Positions 34,657-43,647 are shown, numbered from the stretch's first letter. The stretch is 64,000 nucleotides of DNA from Phytohabitans maris (GCF_031085175.1 NZ_JAVHUY010000045.1:19061-83060), one strand, 5' to 3'. Translations and numbers: made by a program. Notes: generated by a model from the sequence alone, not told the origin.

Positions 34657-36149
34657 TGGGTGCGGGGCGGCTGTACGGCGTGGGACTCGGGCCGGGCGAC
34701 CCGGAGCTGGTGACCGTCAAGGCCGCCCGGCTGGTCGAACGAGCGGACGTGGTGGCGTACCACAGTGCCCGCCACGGCCGCAGCATCGCCCGCGCGATCG
34801 CCGAGCCGTACCTGCGGGAGGGGCAGATCGAGGAGGCGCTGGTCTATCCGGTGACGACCGAGACGACCGCGCACCCGGGCGGCTACCGGGGCGCGATCGA
34901 CGAGTTCTACGCCGAGTGCGCCGCCCGCCTCGCCGCCCATCTCGACGCCGGGCGGGACGTGGTGGTGCTCTGCGAGGGAGACCCGTTCTTCTACGGCTCG
35001 TACCTGCACATCCACAAGAGACTGTCGCCCCGGTACGCCACCGAGGTGGTGCCCGGCGTCACCTCGGTCAGCGGCGGCTCGGCCGTGCTGGGACGCCCGC
35101 TCGTGGAAGGCGACGAGGTGCTCACCGTGCTCCCCGGCACGCTCGCCCCGGAGGAGCTGGCCCGGCGCCTGGACGGGTCCGGTCCGGCGGCGATCCTCAA
35201 GCTGGGCCGCACGTTCACGGCGGTCCGCGAGGCACTGGCGCGGGCCGGCCGGCTGGACGAGGCCTGGTACGTGGAGCGGGCCACCACCGCCGGCCAGCGC
35301 GTCGCGCCGCTGTCCGATGTCGACCCGTCGACGGTGCCGTACTTCTCGCTCGCGCTCCTGCCCAGCCGGGTCGCGGCGGTGCCGCCGCCGCTCGTGGACG
35401 CCGCCGCGCGCTCCGGCCCCGGAGAGGTCTCGGTCGTGGGGCTCGGCCCGGCCGGCCGGGAGTGGACGACACCGGAGGCGCAGGCGGTACTGGCCGCGGC
35501 GGACGACCTGGTGGGCTACGGGCCGTACCTCGACCGGGTGCCGCCCAACCCGCGCCAGCGGCGCCACCCCTCCGGCAACACCGAGGAGGCGGCGCGGGCG
35601 GCGTACGCGCTGGACCTGGCCGCCGCCGGCTCCCGGGTCGCCGTCGTCTCCTCGGGCGACCCGGGCGTCTTCGCGATGGCGAGCGCGGTGCTGGAGGTGG
35701 CCGCCCAGCCCCGGTACGCGGACGTGCCGGTGCGGGTCGTGCCCGGGCTCACCGCCGCGCAGGCCGTGGCGAGCCGGGCGGGCGCGCCACTCGGCCACGA
35801 CTACTGCGTGCTCTCCCTCTCCGACCGGCTCAAGCCCTGGGACGTCATCGTGGAGCGGCTCACCGCCGCCGCCCGTACCGACCTGGTCATCGCCATCTAC
35901 AACCCGGCCTCGCGCACCCGCACCTGGCAGGTGGAGAAGGCCCGCGACCTCCTGCTGGAGCACCGCGCGCCGGACACGCCCGTGGTCGTCGGGCGGGACG
36001 TGGGCGGGCCGGCGGAGCACGTGCGCGTGGTACGCCTCGCCGACCTCGACCCGTCTGGCGTGGACATGCGCTGCCTGCTGATCGTCGGCTCCTCCGCCAC
36101 GCGGCAGGGGAGCGGCGGTGCGGTGTTCACGCCGCGCCGGTATCCCTGA
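34656..36149 (+). CDS. cobIJ: fused precorrin-2 C20- / precorrin-3B C17-methyltransferase
   Basis: A 497-aa fusion of two SAM-dependent tetrapyrrole methylases. Residues 1-240 are CobI (GVGLGPGDPELVTVKAA, VVVLCEGDPFFYGSYLHIHKRL). Residues about 250-497 are CobJ (VVGLGPAGREWTTPEA, VAVVSSGDPGVFAMA, LVIAIYNPASRTR). This CobI-CobJ fusion is common in actinobacteria. CobJ performs methylation with ring contraction after CobG. The last 23 bp overlap the 3' end of the antisense cobK gene. Confidence 0.95.
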   Translation: MGAGRLYGVGLGPGDPELVTVKAARLVERADVVAYHSARHGRSIARAIAEPYLREGQIEEALVYPVTTETTAHPGGYRGAIDEFYAECAARLAAHLDAGRDVVVLCEGDPFFYGSYLHIHKRLSPRYATEVVPGVTSVSGGSAVLGRPLVEGDEVLTVLPGTLAPEELARRLDGSGPAAILKLGRTFTAVREALARAGRLDEAWYVERATTAGQRVAPLSDVDPSTVPYFSLALLPSRVAAVPPPLVDAAARSGPGEVSVVGLGPAGREWTTPEAQAVLAAADDLVGYGPYLDRVPPNPRQRRHPSGNTEEAARAAYALDLAAAGSRVAVVSSGDPGVFAMASAVLEVAAQPRYADVPVRVVPGLTAAQAVASRAGAPLGHDYCVLSLSDRLKPWDVIVERLTAAARTDLVIAIYNPASRTRTWQVEKARDLLLEHRAPDTPVVVGRDVGGPAEHVRVVRLADLDPSGVDMRCLLIVGSSATRQGSGGAVFTPRRYP

Positions 36150-36858
36150 GCCACTCGACCGCCTCGTCTACTGTGGACACCGACTGGACGCCGGGCTTCG
36201 CCGGCCGGTCCACCAGCACGACCGGGATGCCGCGGTCCCGGGCGGCGACCAGCTTCGCGGCCGTCATGGTGCCGCCGCTGTCCTTTGTGACCAGTACGTC
36301 GATCGCGTGCTTCCGCATGAGCCCCGCCTCACCCTCCACCGTGTACGGTCCACGGTCGAGCAGCAGGTGATGCCGCCGGGGCAGCGGCGCCTGCGGCGGG
36401 TCCACGGTGCGGACCAGGAAGAAGAGGTCCAGATCCGCGAAGGCGGCGAGGCTCTGGCGCCCGGTGGTGAGCATCACGCGCGTGCCCAGCGTGGCCAACG
36501 CCGCGGCGGCCGCCTCGACGCTGGGCACGCGCCGCCAGTCGTCGCCCGGCTCCTCGGTCCAGCCGGGGCGGTGCAGCGCCAGCAGCGGTACGCCGGTGGC
36601 CCGTGCGGCGGCCACGGCCGAGGCGCTGATCCGGCTCGCGAACGGGTGCGTGGCGTCCACCACCGCGCCCACGTCCTGCGCCACCAGCCAGGCGGCCAGC
36701 CCGTCCGGCCCGCCGAAGCCGCCGATCCGCACCTCGCCCTCGGGCAGGCGCGGGTCGCGCACCCGGCCGGCGAGCGACGTGACCACCCGCCAGCCGCCCG
36801 CGCGGGCCGCCAGCGCGCGCGCCTCGCCGGTGCCACCGAGGATGAGCAGCGTCCGCAC
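36127..36858 (-). CDS. cobK: precorrin-6A reductase
   Basis: A 243-aa NADPH-dependent reductase of the CobK/CbiJ family, with N-terminal LLILGGTGEARALAAR, the conserved DATHPFASRISASA, a MLTTGRQSLAAF segment and LVTKDSGGTMTAAKL near the C-terminus. It reduces the macrocycle after C1 deacylation/methylation. It is transcribed opposite to its neighbours and overlaps cobIJ by 23 bp at the 3' end. Its promoter region is the 25 bp shared with cbiD. Confidence 0.93.
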   Translation of the reverse strand: MRTLLILGGTGEARALAARAGGWRVVTSLAGRVRDPRLPEGEVRIGGFGGPDGLAAWLVAQDVGAVVDATHPFASRISASAVAAARATGVPLLALHRPGWTEEPGDDWRRVPSVEAAAAALATLGTRVMLTTGRQSLAAFADLDLFFLVRTVDPPQAPLPRRHHLLLDRGPYTVEGEAGLMRKHAIDVLVTKDSGGTMTAAKLVAARDRGIPVVLVDRPAKPGVQSVSTVDEAVEWLRDTGAA

Positions 36859-36883
36859 GGACCCAGTCTGGCATGCTGTGGCG

Positions 36884-37948
36884 GTGACTCTGCGCTACGG
36901 CTGGACCACCGGGGCCTGCGCGACGGCGGCGACCACGGCCGCGTACACGGCGCTGCTCACCGGCTCCTTCCCGGACCCGGTGGAGATCGTGCTCCCCAAG
37001 GGCCAGCGCCCTTCGTTCGCGCTCGCGGTCGAGTCGCTCACCGGCGGCGCCGCGACGGCCGGCGTCGTGAAGGACGCGGGCGACGACCCGGACGTCACGC
37101 ACGGTGCGCTCGTCCGCGCCACCGTCACCCCCGGCCCGGCCGGCGGCGGCGTGCTCTTCCGCGCCGGCAGCGGCGTCGGCACGGTCACCAAGCCCGGCCT
37201 GCCGATCGCGGTCGGCGAGCCGGCCATCAACCCGGTGCCCCGCCGCATGATGCGCGAGGCGGTCGCCGAGGTCGCCGCCCGGCACGGCGGCACCGGCGAC
37301 GCGGTGGTGGAGATCTCCGTCGACGGCGGCGAGGAGCTGGCGAAGAAGACCTGGAACCCGCGCCTCGGCATCCTCGGTGGACTCTCCATATTGGGCACGA
37401 CCGGCATCGTGGTGCCGTACTCCTGCTCCGCCTGGATCGACAGCGTCCGCCGGGGCATCGACGTGGCCCGCGCCGCCGGCCGCCAACACGTCGCCGGCTG
37501 CACCGGGAGCACCTCCGAGCGGGTCGCCGCCGAGCTGTACGGGCTGCCCGAGGACGCGCTGCTCGACATGGGCGACTTCGCCGGGGCGGTGCTCAAGTAC
37601 CTGCGCCGCCACCCGGTGCCCCGCCTCACCATCGCCGGCGGCATCGGCAAGCTCTCCAAGCTGGCCGAGGGGCACCTCGACCTCCACTCCGGACGGTCCC
37701 AAGTGGACCTCGCCGCGATGGCCGGGACGGTGCGCGCGGCCGGCGGCGACGGCGAGCTGGTCGCCCGCGTCGCCGCCGCGAACACAGCGCTGGAAGCGCT
37801 CGGCCACTGCCAGGCCGCCGGGCTGCCGCTCGGCGACCTGATCGCGGAACGGGCCCGGCGGACCGCCGTCGAGGTGCTCCGCGAGGCGCCCGTCACGGTC
37901 GACGTCGTGGTGATCGACCGCGCCGGTACCGTCGTCGGCCGCGCCTAG
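36884..37948 (+). CDS. cbiD: CbiD-type C1 methyltransferase
   Basis: A 354-aa CbiD protein, normally the cobalt-precorrin-5B C1-methyltransferase of the early-insertion (anaerobic) route. It has the signature N-terminus LRYGWTTGACATAATTAA and the segments GTVTKPGLPIAVGEPAINPVP, LSILGTTGIVVPYS, GDFAGAVLKYLRR and GGIGKLSKLAEGHLDLH. No cobF is present in the window, so CbiD may perform the C1 step here. GTG 36884 is chosen; a CATGCT element six bases upstream suggests a leaderless start. A GTG two codons upstream is possible. Confidence 0.93.
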   Translation: MTLRYGWTTGACATAATTAAYTALLTGSFPDPVEIVLPKGQRPSFALAVESLTGGAATAGVVKDAGDDPDVTHGALVRATVTPGPAGGGVLFRAGSGVGTVTKPGLPIAVGEPAINPVPRRMMREAVAEVAARHGGTGDAVVEISVDGGEELAKKTWNPRLGILGGLSILGTTGIVVPYSCSAWIDSVRRGIDVARAAGRQHVAGCTGSTSERVAAELYGLPEDALLDMGDFAGAVLKYLRRHPVPRLTIAGGIGKLSKLAEGHLDLHSGRSQVDLAAMAGTVRAAGGDGELVARVAAANTALEALGHCQAAGLPLGDLIAERARRTAVEVLREAPVTVDVVVIDRAGTVVGRA

Positions 37949-37969
37949 GAGACCCTTCGGGGCCCGCCG

Positions 37970-38023
37970 GTGATCAAAGCTCCCTTCAAGTCGCTAGAAC
38001 TACTTGAAGGGAGCTTTGATCAC
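37970..38023. repeat. 54-bp palindrome, family 1 copy c
   Basis: Arms GTGATCAAAGCTCCCTTCAAG and the exact reverse complement ending GGGAGCTTTGATCAC. The G-to-A change in the left arm is matched by C-to-T in the right arm. It sits between the convergent ends of cbiD and the G5-domain lipoprotein gene. Confidence 0.92.
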
Positions 38024-38043
38024 GGGCGCTATTCGCAGGCGGT

Positions 38044-38637
38044 TTATTCGCAGCCGATCCCGTCATTGTCGTTGCCGTCAAGATCGTAGATGTCATCCCC
38101 GATGATCTTCACTGGCCCCTCGACATAGGCAGGCCCGTTGCCGGTGCCGCCCGCGCAGTCCACGTCGCTGGCGATCGGCACGCAGCCGCTGTAGTTCGGG
38201 TCGCACTGCCGGGTCGGCGCCTTCTTCTTCGTACCGACGGCGGTGACCTCGGCGACCGGCTGCTTGGTGACGGCCTGGCGCAGCAGCTTGCGGGCCGTCT
38301 CCTTCCCGCCGGTGTACGTCACCTCGTAGGTCAGCGTCTTCACGCCGGTGACCCCCTTGGTCCGCACCTTGCGGGTGCCCTCGGTGAGGGTGGAGTCCTT
38401 GACCGTGGTCCGCTTGAACGGGATCTTCTCGGTCACCGTGACCGTCTTGACCTCGACGACCGGCGTCGGCGTGGGCTCGGCGGTGGGTGTCGGCTCGGCG
38501 GCGGGCGTCGGCTCCACTGTGGACTCCGCCGTCGTCGCGCTCTGCGGCTGCTCCGGCTCGGCCGGCCCGCAGGCGACCAGCACGCCCGCGACGCAGGCGG
38601 CCACTACCGCGCGGAACAGGACCTTTCGTGCCCCCAT
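38044..38637 (-). CDS. G5-domain, excalibur-like calcium-binding lipoprotein
   Basis: A 197-aa exported lipoprotein. The lipobox is LVAC with Cys23. A Thr/Pro-rich spacer with repeats of EPTPTA spans about residues 36-60. A G5 domain follows (KTVTVTEKIPFKRTTVKDST...TYEVTYTGGKE). The C-terminal segment has cysteines and ends DIYDLDGNDNDGIGCE, the DxDxDGxGCE excalibur-type calcium motif. Such proteins bind cell-wall N-acetylglucosamine polymers or calcium. ATG is preceded by GGAGGG. It is unrelated to its cobalamin neighbours. Confidence 0.88.
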   Translation of the reverse strand: MGARKVLFRAVVAACVAGVLVACGPAEPEQPQSATTAESTVEPTPAAEPTPTAEPTPTPVVEVKTVTVTEKIPFKRTTVKDSTLTEGTRKVRTKGVTGVKTLTYEVTYTGGKETARKLLRQAVTKQPVAEVTAVGTKKKAPTRQCDPNYSGCVPIASDVDCAGGTGNGPAYVEGPVKIIGDDIYDLDGNDNDGIGCE

Positions 38638-38844
38638 GTTCAGACCCTCCGTAGTTGTGAGGGCTTGTACGGTAATCCGGTCCGGCGTTGATCACCGTCG
38701 GTCGTTGATCCGGTCCCGGGCCGCCTTTGGATGCGCTCCCACGGCGAAAATCGCTCGCGTCCGGATTCCTCGCCATCCCGCCATCCGCCGATCAAGGCCT
38801 TGCCGGGCCGGACGGCCCCCCGATTCCGGCTCCCACCAGGGAAT

Positions 38845-39585
38845 TCAGCGGGTGCGGGCGGCGGAGTAGAGGTGGCTGTCCGGAAACTCGGTCGCGCTCA
38901 GGGTGCGGCCGACGACGATGACCGCGGTGCGCTCGACGCCGGCGGCGGCCACCTGCGCGGCGATCGTCGCGAGCGGGCCGCGGAGGACGACCTCGTCCGG
39001 GCGGGAGGCGTAGGCGACCACGGCCGCCGGGCAGTCGCTGCCGTAGAACGGGGTGAGGGCGGCCACCACGTCCTCGATCCGGTGTACGGCCAGGTGGATC
39101 ACCAGCAGCGCCCGGCTCGCGGCGAGCGTGGCCAGGTCTTCGGTGGGCGGCATGGGCGTGGCCTGGCCGGTGACGCGGGTGAGGATCACGGTCTGGCCGA
39201 CGCCGGGGACGGTGAGCTCGCGGCGCAGCGTGGCGGCGGCCGCCGCGAAGGCGGGTACGCCCGGGGTGACGTCGTACGGGACGCCGGCCGCGTCGAGGCG
39301 GCGCATCTGCTCGGCCATCGCGCTGAAGACGGACGGGTCGCCGGAGTGCAGGCGGGCCACGTCCTGGCCGGCCCCGTGTGCCGCGATCATCTCGGCGACG
39401 ATCTCGTCCAGCGTCAGCCGCGCCGTGTCCACCTTGCGGGCGCCGCGCGGGCAGGCGTCGAGCAGGGCCGCCGGGACGAGGCTTCCCGCGTAGAGGCAGA
39501 CCGGGCTCGCGGCGATCAGGTCGCGGCCGCGGACGGTGATCAGGTCGGCGGCGCCCGGGCCGGCGCCGATGAAGTGGACCGTCAC
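38845..39585 (-). CDS. cobM: precorrin-4 C11-methyltransferase
   Basis: A 246-aa SAM-dependent tetrapyrrole methylase with [18 protein letters not shown] at the N-terminus, [31 protein letters not shown] and VIVVGRTL near the C-terminus, matching CobM/CbiF. The GTG overlaps the cobL stop (GTGA), so it is cotranscribed downstream of cobL. The long upstream extension of this frame is antisense noise within cobL. Confidence 0.94.
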   Translation of the reverse strand: MTVHFIGAGPGAADLITVRGRDLIAASPVCLYAGSLVPAALLDACPRGARKVDTARLTLDEIVAEMIAAHGAGQDVARLHSGDPSVFSAMAEQMRRLDAAGVPYDVTPGVPAFAAAAATLRRELTVPGVGQTVILTRVTGQATPMPPTEDLATLAASRALLVIHLAVHRIEDVVAALTPFYGSDCPAAVVAYASRPDEVVLRGPLATIAAQVAAAGVERTAVIVVGRTLSATEFPDSHLYSAARTR

Positions 39586-40769
39586 GACCGCACCGCCGCC
39601 CACTGGACCACCGGCAGCGCCGGCCGCCACGCGGTGAAGCCCCCCACCGCGCCGGCGCGGCTCACCTCGATCCGGGTCAGGTCGCCCCCCACCGTGGCGT
39701 GCCAGGCGGCCAGCACCGCCTCGGACTCCAGGGTCACCGCGTTGGCGACCAGGCGGCCGCCGGGGGAGAGGGCCGCCCAGCAGGCCTCCAGCAGGCCCGG
39801 CTCGGTCACCCCGCCACCGACGAAGACGGCGTCCGGCCCGGGGAGGGCGGCCAGCGCCGCCGGGGCCCTTCCCTCCACGATGGACAGATCGGGAACGCCG
39901 AGCGCCAGCGCGTTTTCGCGGATGCGGGCGGCGCGGGTGGGGTCGGACTCGACGGCGACGGCGCGGCACGAACGGTGGCCGCGCATCCACTCGACGGCGA
40001 CGCTGCCGGCCCCGGCGCCGACGTCCCAGAGGAGCTGGCCGGGTACCGGCGCCAGGCGGGCCAGCGTGACGGCGCGCACCTCCCGCTTGGTCAGCTGTCC
40101 ATCGTGGACGTACGCGTCGTCGGGGAGGCCCGGCACCGCCGGCAGCGCGGGGCCGCCGGCGCACTCCACGGCCACGATCGCGAGCTGGTCGCCGGCGGGC
40201 CAGGGGGAGGCGGCGGAGCCGTGCCGGATCCGCTCGCCCGGGCCACCCAACTGTTCGAGAACCGTCAACCGGCTGCCCTCGTACCCGCGGGTGGAAAGGA
40301 TGCCCGCGACGGTGGCCGCGCCCGCCCCCAGGACCAGCAGGCGGCGGCCCGGGGTGAGGTATGGGTGAAGGTGCTGGACCGGGCGGCCGACCAGGCCGAC
40401 CACCTCGACCTCCTCCATGGCCCAGCCGAGGCGGGCGCAGGCGAGCGACATCGAGGAGGCGTGCGGGAGGACGGCGACCCGCCCGGGGCCGAGGATGCGC
40501 AGGATCGCGGCGCCGATGCCGTGGTGCATCGGGTCGCCGCTGGCCAGCACGCAGACCCGGCGGCCGCGGTGGGCGTCGAGGAGGCCGGGGAGCGCGGGCA
40601 TCAGCGGCGACGGCCACGGCAGCCGCTCGCCCCGCACGGCGCCGGGGAGGAGGGCGAGCTGGCGGCGGCTGCCGAAGAGGACGTCCGCTTCCACCAGCCG
40701 GGACTGGGCGGTCGCGGCGAGGCCGGGCCAGCCGTCGGCGCCGATACCGACCACGTGTACGTCAGGCAT
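39582..40769 (-). CDS. cobL: precorrin-6Y C5,15-methyltransferase (decarboxylating), CbiE-CbiT fusion
   Basis: A 395-aa fusion. The N-terminal 200 residues are a CbiE-type methylase ([44 protein letters not shown]). The C-terminal part is a CbiT-type class I methyltransferase with SAM motif [18 protein letters not shown]. It methylates C5 and C15 and decarboxylates the acetate side chain. Its start overlaps the end of the PPOX-fold gene by 8 bp. Confidence 0.94.
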   Translation of the reverse strand: MPDVHVVGIGADGWPGLAATAQSRLVEADVLFGSRRQLALLPGAVRGERLPWPSPLMPALPGLLDAHRGRRVCVLASGDPMHHGIGAAILRILGPGRVAVLPHASSMSLACARLGWAMEEVEVVGLVGRPVQHLHPYLTPGRRLLVLGAGAATVAGILSTRGYEGSRLTVLEQLGGPGERIRHGSAASPWPAGDQLAIVAVECAGGPALPAVPGLPDDAYVHDGQLTKREVRAVTLARLAPVPGQLLWDVGAGAGSVAVEWMRGHRSCRAVAVESDPTRAARIRENALALGVPDLSIVEGRAPAALAALPGPDAVFVGGGVTEPGLLEACWAALSPGGRLVANAVTLESEAVLAAWHATVGGDLTRIEVSRAGAVGGFTAWRPALPVVQWAAVRS

Positions 40770-41136
40770 TGCCGAGCACCCGGGTCACGGTGATCTCGAT
40801 GACGACCCGCTTGGGGTTGGCGCGGGGGGTGCGGTAGCGCTCGGCGTAGCGGCGTTCGGCGTCGGCGACCGCGGCCGGGTCGTCGCGGACCACCGCCCGC
40901 CCTTCGAGCGTGGACCAGCGCCGGCCGTCGACCTGGCAGAGCGCGACCAGGCCGGTGTCGGCGGCGTTGCGGACCTTGCGGGAGTCGCGCGAGGCGATGA
41001 CCCGGGCCAGGCCGGCCTCCGGGTCGAGGGTCACGCCGACCGGGGTGACGTGCGGGGAGCCGTCCCGGCGCAGGGTGGTGAACGTGCAGAGGTGGCGCTC
41101 GCGCCAGAAGCTCAGGAAGGACTCACCCGCCAACAT
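40762..41136 (-). CDS. pyridoxamine 5'-phosphate oxidase-fold (PPOX/F420-type) protein
   Basis: A 124-aa split beta-barrel protein: MLAGESFLSFWRERHLCTFTTLRRDGSPHVTPVGVTL, IASRDSRKVRNAADTGLVALCQVDGRRWSTLEGRAVV and the RYAERYRTP...RVVIEITVTRVL tail. This matches short PPOX-class Rv1155-like proteins that bind F420 or flavin. Substrate unknown. TAGTCT ends seven bases before the ATG, suggesting a leaderless transcript that then continues into cobL-cobM. Whether it acts in corrinoid metabolism is open. Confidence 0.8.
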   Translation of the reverse strand: MLAGESFLSFWRERHLCTFTTLRRDGSPHVTPVGVTLDPEAGLARVIASRDSRKVRNAADTGLVALCQVDGRRWSTLEGRAVVRDDPAAVADAERRYAERYRTPRANPKRVVIEITVTRVLGNA

Positions 41137-41165
41137 CAGCAGGAGACTACCCAGGGGGTACCGGG

Positions 41166-41699
41166 TCAGTCGTGGAAGGCCTTCGCGAGCGCGTCCCGGA
41201 AGCGCCGCTCCGGCTCGGTGACCAGGTGGCCGCCGATGCCCAGCATGCCGCCCGAGGGTGCCGCGCTGACCACCTGCTCGGCGATGCTGACCACCCAGTG
41301 GCCGTACGCGCCGGCCTCGCCCTCGTCGACCTTGGCGCGCAGCAGCGCGGCGGCGGCGCCGGCCCGGTCGAGCACGTCCCCGAGGTACGCCTCCGGGTCG
41401 CCCGGGTTGATCGGCGGCAGCTCCTCGCCGGTCTCCGGGTCGCCCGCCCGCGACACGACCTCCTGGGCGACCGCGGCGACGAGCGGGCTCCCGCCGTCGC
41501 GCCCCGCGGCCACCGCCTCCAGGCCGGCCGCGCCCTCGGCGAGCGTGCGGCGGGTGCCGTCCGGCTCGGCGGCGCTGGCGGCGGTGAGCACCGCGAGCGG
41601 CAGGCCGGTGAGCAGGCCCCACTCCTCGTCGGAGAAGCCGAGCGTCAGGTACACCGGTTGTTCGGTCACGGGACCGCCTTTCGATCGCGGCTGGGTCAT
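41166..41699 (-). CDS. hypothetical protein translationally coupled to recQ
   Basis: A 177-aa soluble protein with VYLTLGFSDEEWGLLTGLPLAVLTAASAAEPDG near its N-terminus and GMLGIGGHLVTEPERRFRDALAKAF at the C-terminus; mostly helical. No family is recognised. ATG 41699 overlaps the recQ stop (ATGA) and follows GGAGG, so it is coupled to recQ. A GTG at 41669 with AAAGG upstream would give 167 aa. Confidence 0.65.
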   Translation of the reverse strand: MTQPRSKGGPVTEQPVYLTLGFSDEEWGLLTGLPLAVLTAASAAEPDGTRRTLAEGAAGLEAVAAGRDGGSPLVAAVAQEVVSRAGDPETGEELPPINPGDPEAYLGDVLDRAGAAAALLRAKVDEGEAGAYGHWVVSIAEQVVSAAPSGGMLGIGGHLVTEPERRFRDALAKAFHD

Positions 41700-43495
41700 C
41701 CGGCCTCCGCCACCAGCAACCCCTGGGCGCGGACGACCGGCACGGACAGGGTCTTGTACCCCACATCGTCGAACAGAACCGTCATCTTGTCCGACTCGTA
41801 CGCCAGCACCATACCGACCCCCCACTCGGCGTGGCGCACCGTGCTGTGCAGGGGGAACGGGCCGCGTTCCGCCCTGCGCGCCGGCTGGGCCCGGCCCTCG
41901 GCGCAGTTGTCGCAGTGCCCGCACGGTCGGGCGAGGTGCTCGCCGAAGTAGGCGAGCAGCGCCCGCCCGCGGCAGGAGTCGCTCTCGGCGAAGGCGCGCA
42001 TCATGTCGGTACGCGAGCGCTGTACCACCTGCTGCCGCTCCGCCTCGGCCAGGGCGGCGCGGGCGGCCTCGACCGGCTCGGGGGCGTACCGGGGCGCGGT
42101 CAGCTTCTGCCCCACGGTGGTGGCGGCGCCGACCTGCTCCAGCAGCCCGAGCAACTGGCCGAGCTTGCGGGCGCCGAGCCCGGTCCGCTCGCGCAGGGCG
42201 GTGCGGGTCAGCTTGCCGGTACGCAGCACCGCGGCCAGGTCGCGCAGCTCGGTCGCGTCGGGCGCCCCGCCGGTGAAGAAGCGCTGCAGGCCGATGTCCT
42301 CGGCCCGCCACAGCAGCAGCGCCCGGGCCGGTGCGCCGTCCCGCCCGGCGCGGCCGATCTCCTGCTGGTAGCTGTCCGGCGAGTCGGGCAGTGCCACGTG
42401 CGCCACCCACCGGATGTCCGGCTTGTCGATGCCCATGCCGAACGCGGAGGTCGCCACCATCACCGGTACCCGCCCGGCCAGGAAGTCCTCGTGCCGCCGC
42501 TCGCGTACGCCCGCGGCCATCCCGCCGTGGTACGCCGCCGCCGCGAACCCGGCCGTCGAGAGCCGCTCGCCCAGCTCCTCGGCGGCGCGGCGGGTCGGCA
42601 CGTAGACGATGCCGGTGCCGCCGCCCTTGTCATCGCGCAGCAGTGCGACCAGGCGGCGCCAGCGGTACTCCTCGTCGGGGCAGTGCGCCACCTCCAGGAA
42701 GAGGTTGGGGCGGTCCAGCCCGGAGACGACAACGAGCGGGTCGCGCAGCCGGAGCCGCTCGACGATGTCGTCGCGTACCGGCGGGGAGGCGGTGGCGGTC
42801 AGCGCGACCACCGGGGGGCGGGCGGTGCCTGCGCCTTTGGCGCGGCCGCCTGTGCCTTTGGCGCGGGTGCTCTCGGCGCTTTCGCCGCTTTCGTCGCGGG
42901 TGCCTTCGGCGCTTTCGCGGTGGGTGCCTCCGTCGCCGGTGCCCTCGTCGCCGGTGCCCTCGTCGCCGGTGCCCTCGTCGCCGGTGCCCTCGACGAGGTG
43001 GCCGAGCGCGAGGTAGTCGGGGCGGAAGTCGTACCCCCAGGCGGAGATGCAGTGCGCCTCGTCCACCGCGACCAGCGCGGGGCGGAGCGCCCGCACCTCG
43101 GCGCGCCGCTCGGGGTCGGCGAGCTGCTCCGGGGTGATGAACAGGAACCGGGCCAGCCCCTTGCGCACCGCCTCCAGCGCGGCCGACCGCTGCGCGGGCG
43201 TCTCGGCGGAGCTGACCCGGACGGCGGCCATGCCCGGGCGGTCGTTGAGGGCGTTGATCTGGTCCTGCTGCAGGGCGAGCAGCGGCGAGATCACCACGGT
43301 CGGCCCGGCCAGCATCATCGCCGGGACCTGGTAGACAGCGGACTTCCCACCACCGGTGGGGAGCACGACCAGCGCGTCCCGGCCGCGCAGCACCGCGCGC
43401 ATCGGGGCAAGCTGGCCGGGGCGCAGCCGGCGCCAGCCGAAGTGGGTGCGGGCGGCACGGCGCAGCCGCCGGGAGAGGGGAAGCGGAAGTCTCAT
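41696..43495 (-). CDS. recQ: RecQ-family ATP-dependent DNA helicase
   Basis: A 599-aa superfamily 2 helicase for unwinding recombination and repair intermediates. Motifs: FGWRRLRPGQ (motif 0), VLPTGGGKS (I), VDEAHCISAWGYDFRPDY (II), VALTATASP (III), VYVPTRRAAEEL (IV), VMVATSAFGMGIDKPDIRWV (V) and QEIGRAGRDG (VI). A zinc-binding region ends CGHCDNC. Between motifs II and III there is an unusual acidic low-complexity insertion with EGTGD repeats. No HRDC domain is seen. ATG 43495 gives a normal N-terminus; a TTG 36 bases upstream is possible. Confidence 0.92.
   Translation of the reverse strand: MRLPLPLSRRLRRAARTHFGWRRLRPGQLAPMRAVLRGRDALVVLPTGGGKSAVYQVPAMMLAGPTVVISPLLALQQDQINALNDRPGMAAVRVSSAETPAQRSAALEAVRKGLARFLFITPEQLADPERRAEVRALRPALVAVDEAHCISAWGYDFRPDYLALGHLVEGTGDEGTGDEGTGDEGTGDGGTHRESAEGTRDESGESAESTRAKGTGGRAKGAGTARPPVVALTATASPPVRDDIVERLRLRDPLVVVSGLDRPNLFLEVAHCPDEEYRWRRLVALLRDDKGGGTGIVYVPTRRAAEELGERLSTAGFAAAAYHGGMAAGVRERRHEDFLAGRVPVMVATSAFGMGIDKPDIRWVAHVALPDSPDSYQQEIGRAGRDGAPARALLLWRAEDIGLQRFFTGGAPDATELRDLAAVLRTGKLTRTALRERTGLGARKLGQLLGLLEQVGAATTVGQKLTAPRYAPEPVEAARAALAEAERQQVVQRSRTDMMRAFAESDSCRGRALLAYFGEHLARPCGHCDNCAEGRAQPARRAERGPFPLHSTVRHAEWGVGMVLAYESDKMTVLFDDVGYKTLSVPVVRAQGLLVAEAG
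42932..42991 (-). repeat. four tandem 15-bp units inside recQ
   Basis: GTCGCCGGTGCCCTC (plus strand) is repeated four times without change, encoding EGTGD units in the helicase. Perfect in-frame identity indicates recent expansion and possible length variation between strains. Confidence 0.9.
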
Positions 43496-43594
43496 GGCGG
43501 GCCCATCGTGCCCCCCGCGCACCGCCGGCAAACGGCCGGGGTCTATGCGGCGCCTTCCGGTCCCCGACCGGCGACCGCCTCCGTTCGCCTACGA

Positions 43595-43647
43595 GCGGAT
43601 CTAGAACGTTTAGGGCTGAAATAGCGCCCTAAACGTTCTAGATCCGC
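43595..43647. terminator. perfect 22-bp inverted repeat between the marR-like gene and recQ
   Basis: Left arm GCGGATCTAGAACGTTTAGG plus GC (43595-43616) and its exact reverse complement (43626-43647) flank a 9-nt loop TGAAATAGC. It lies 100 bp upstream of recQ and downstream of the MarR-family gene on the same strand. Intrinsic terminator, attenuator or protein site are all possible. Confidence 0.7.

Noticed and set aside
38845..40617. 590-codon minus-strand frame as one protein
   Set aside because: Only its last 246 codons are CobM; the rest is an out-of-frame reading of cobL.
42932..42991. CRISPR-like array
   Set aside because: The 15-bp units are contiguous, without spacers, in frame inside recQ, and encode EGTGD.
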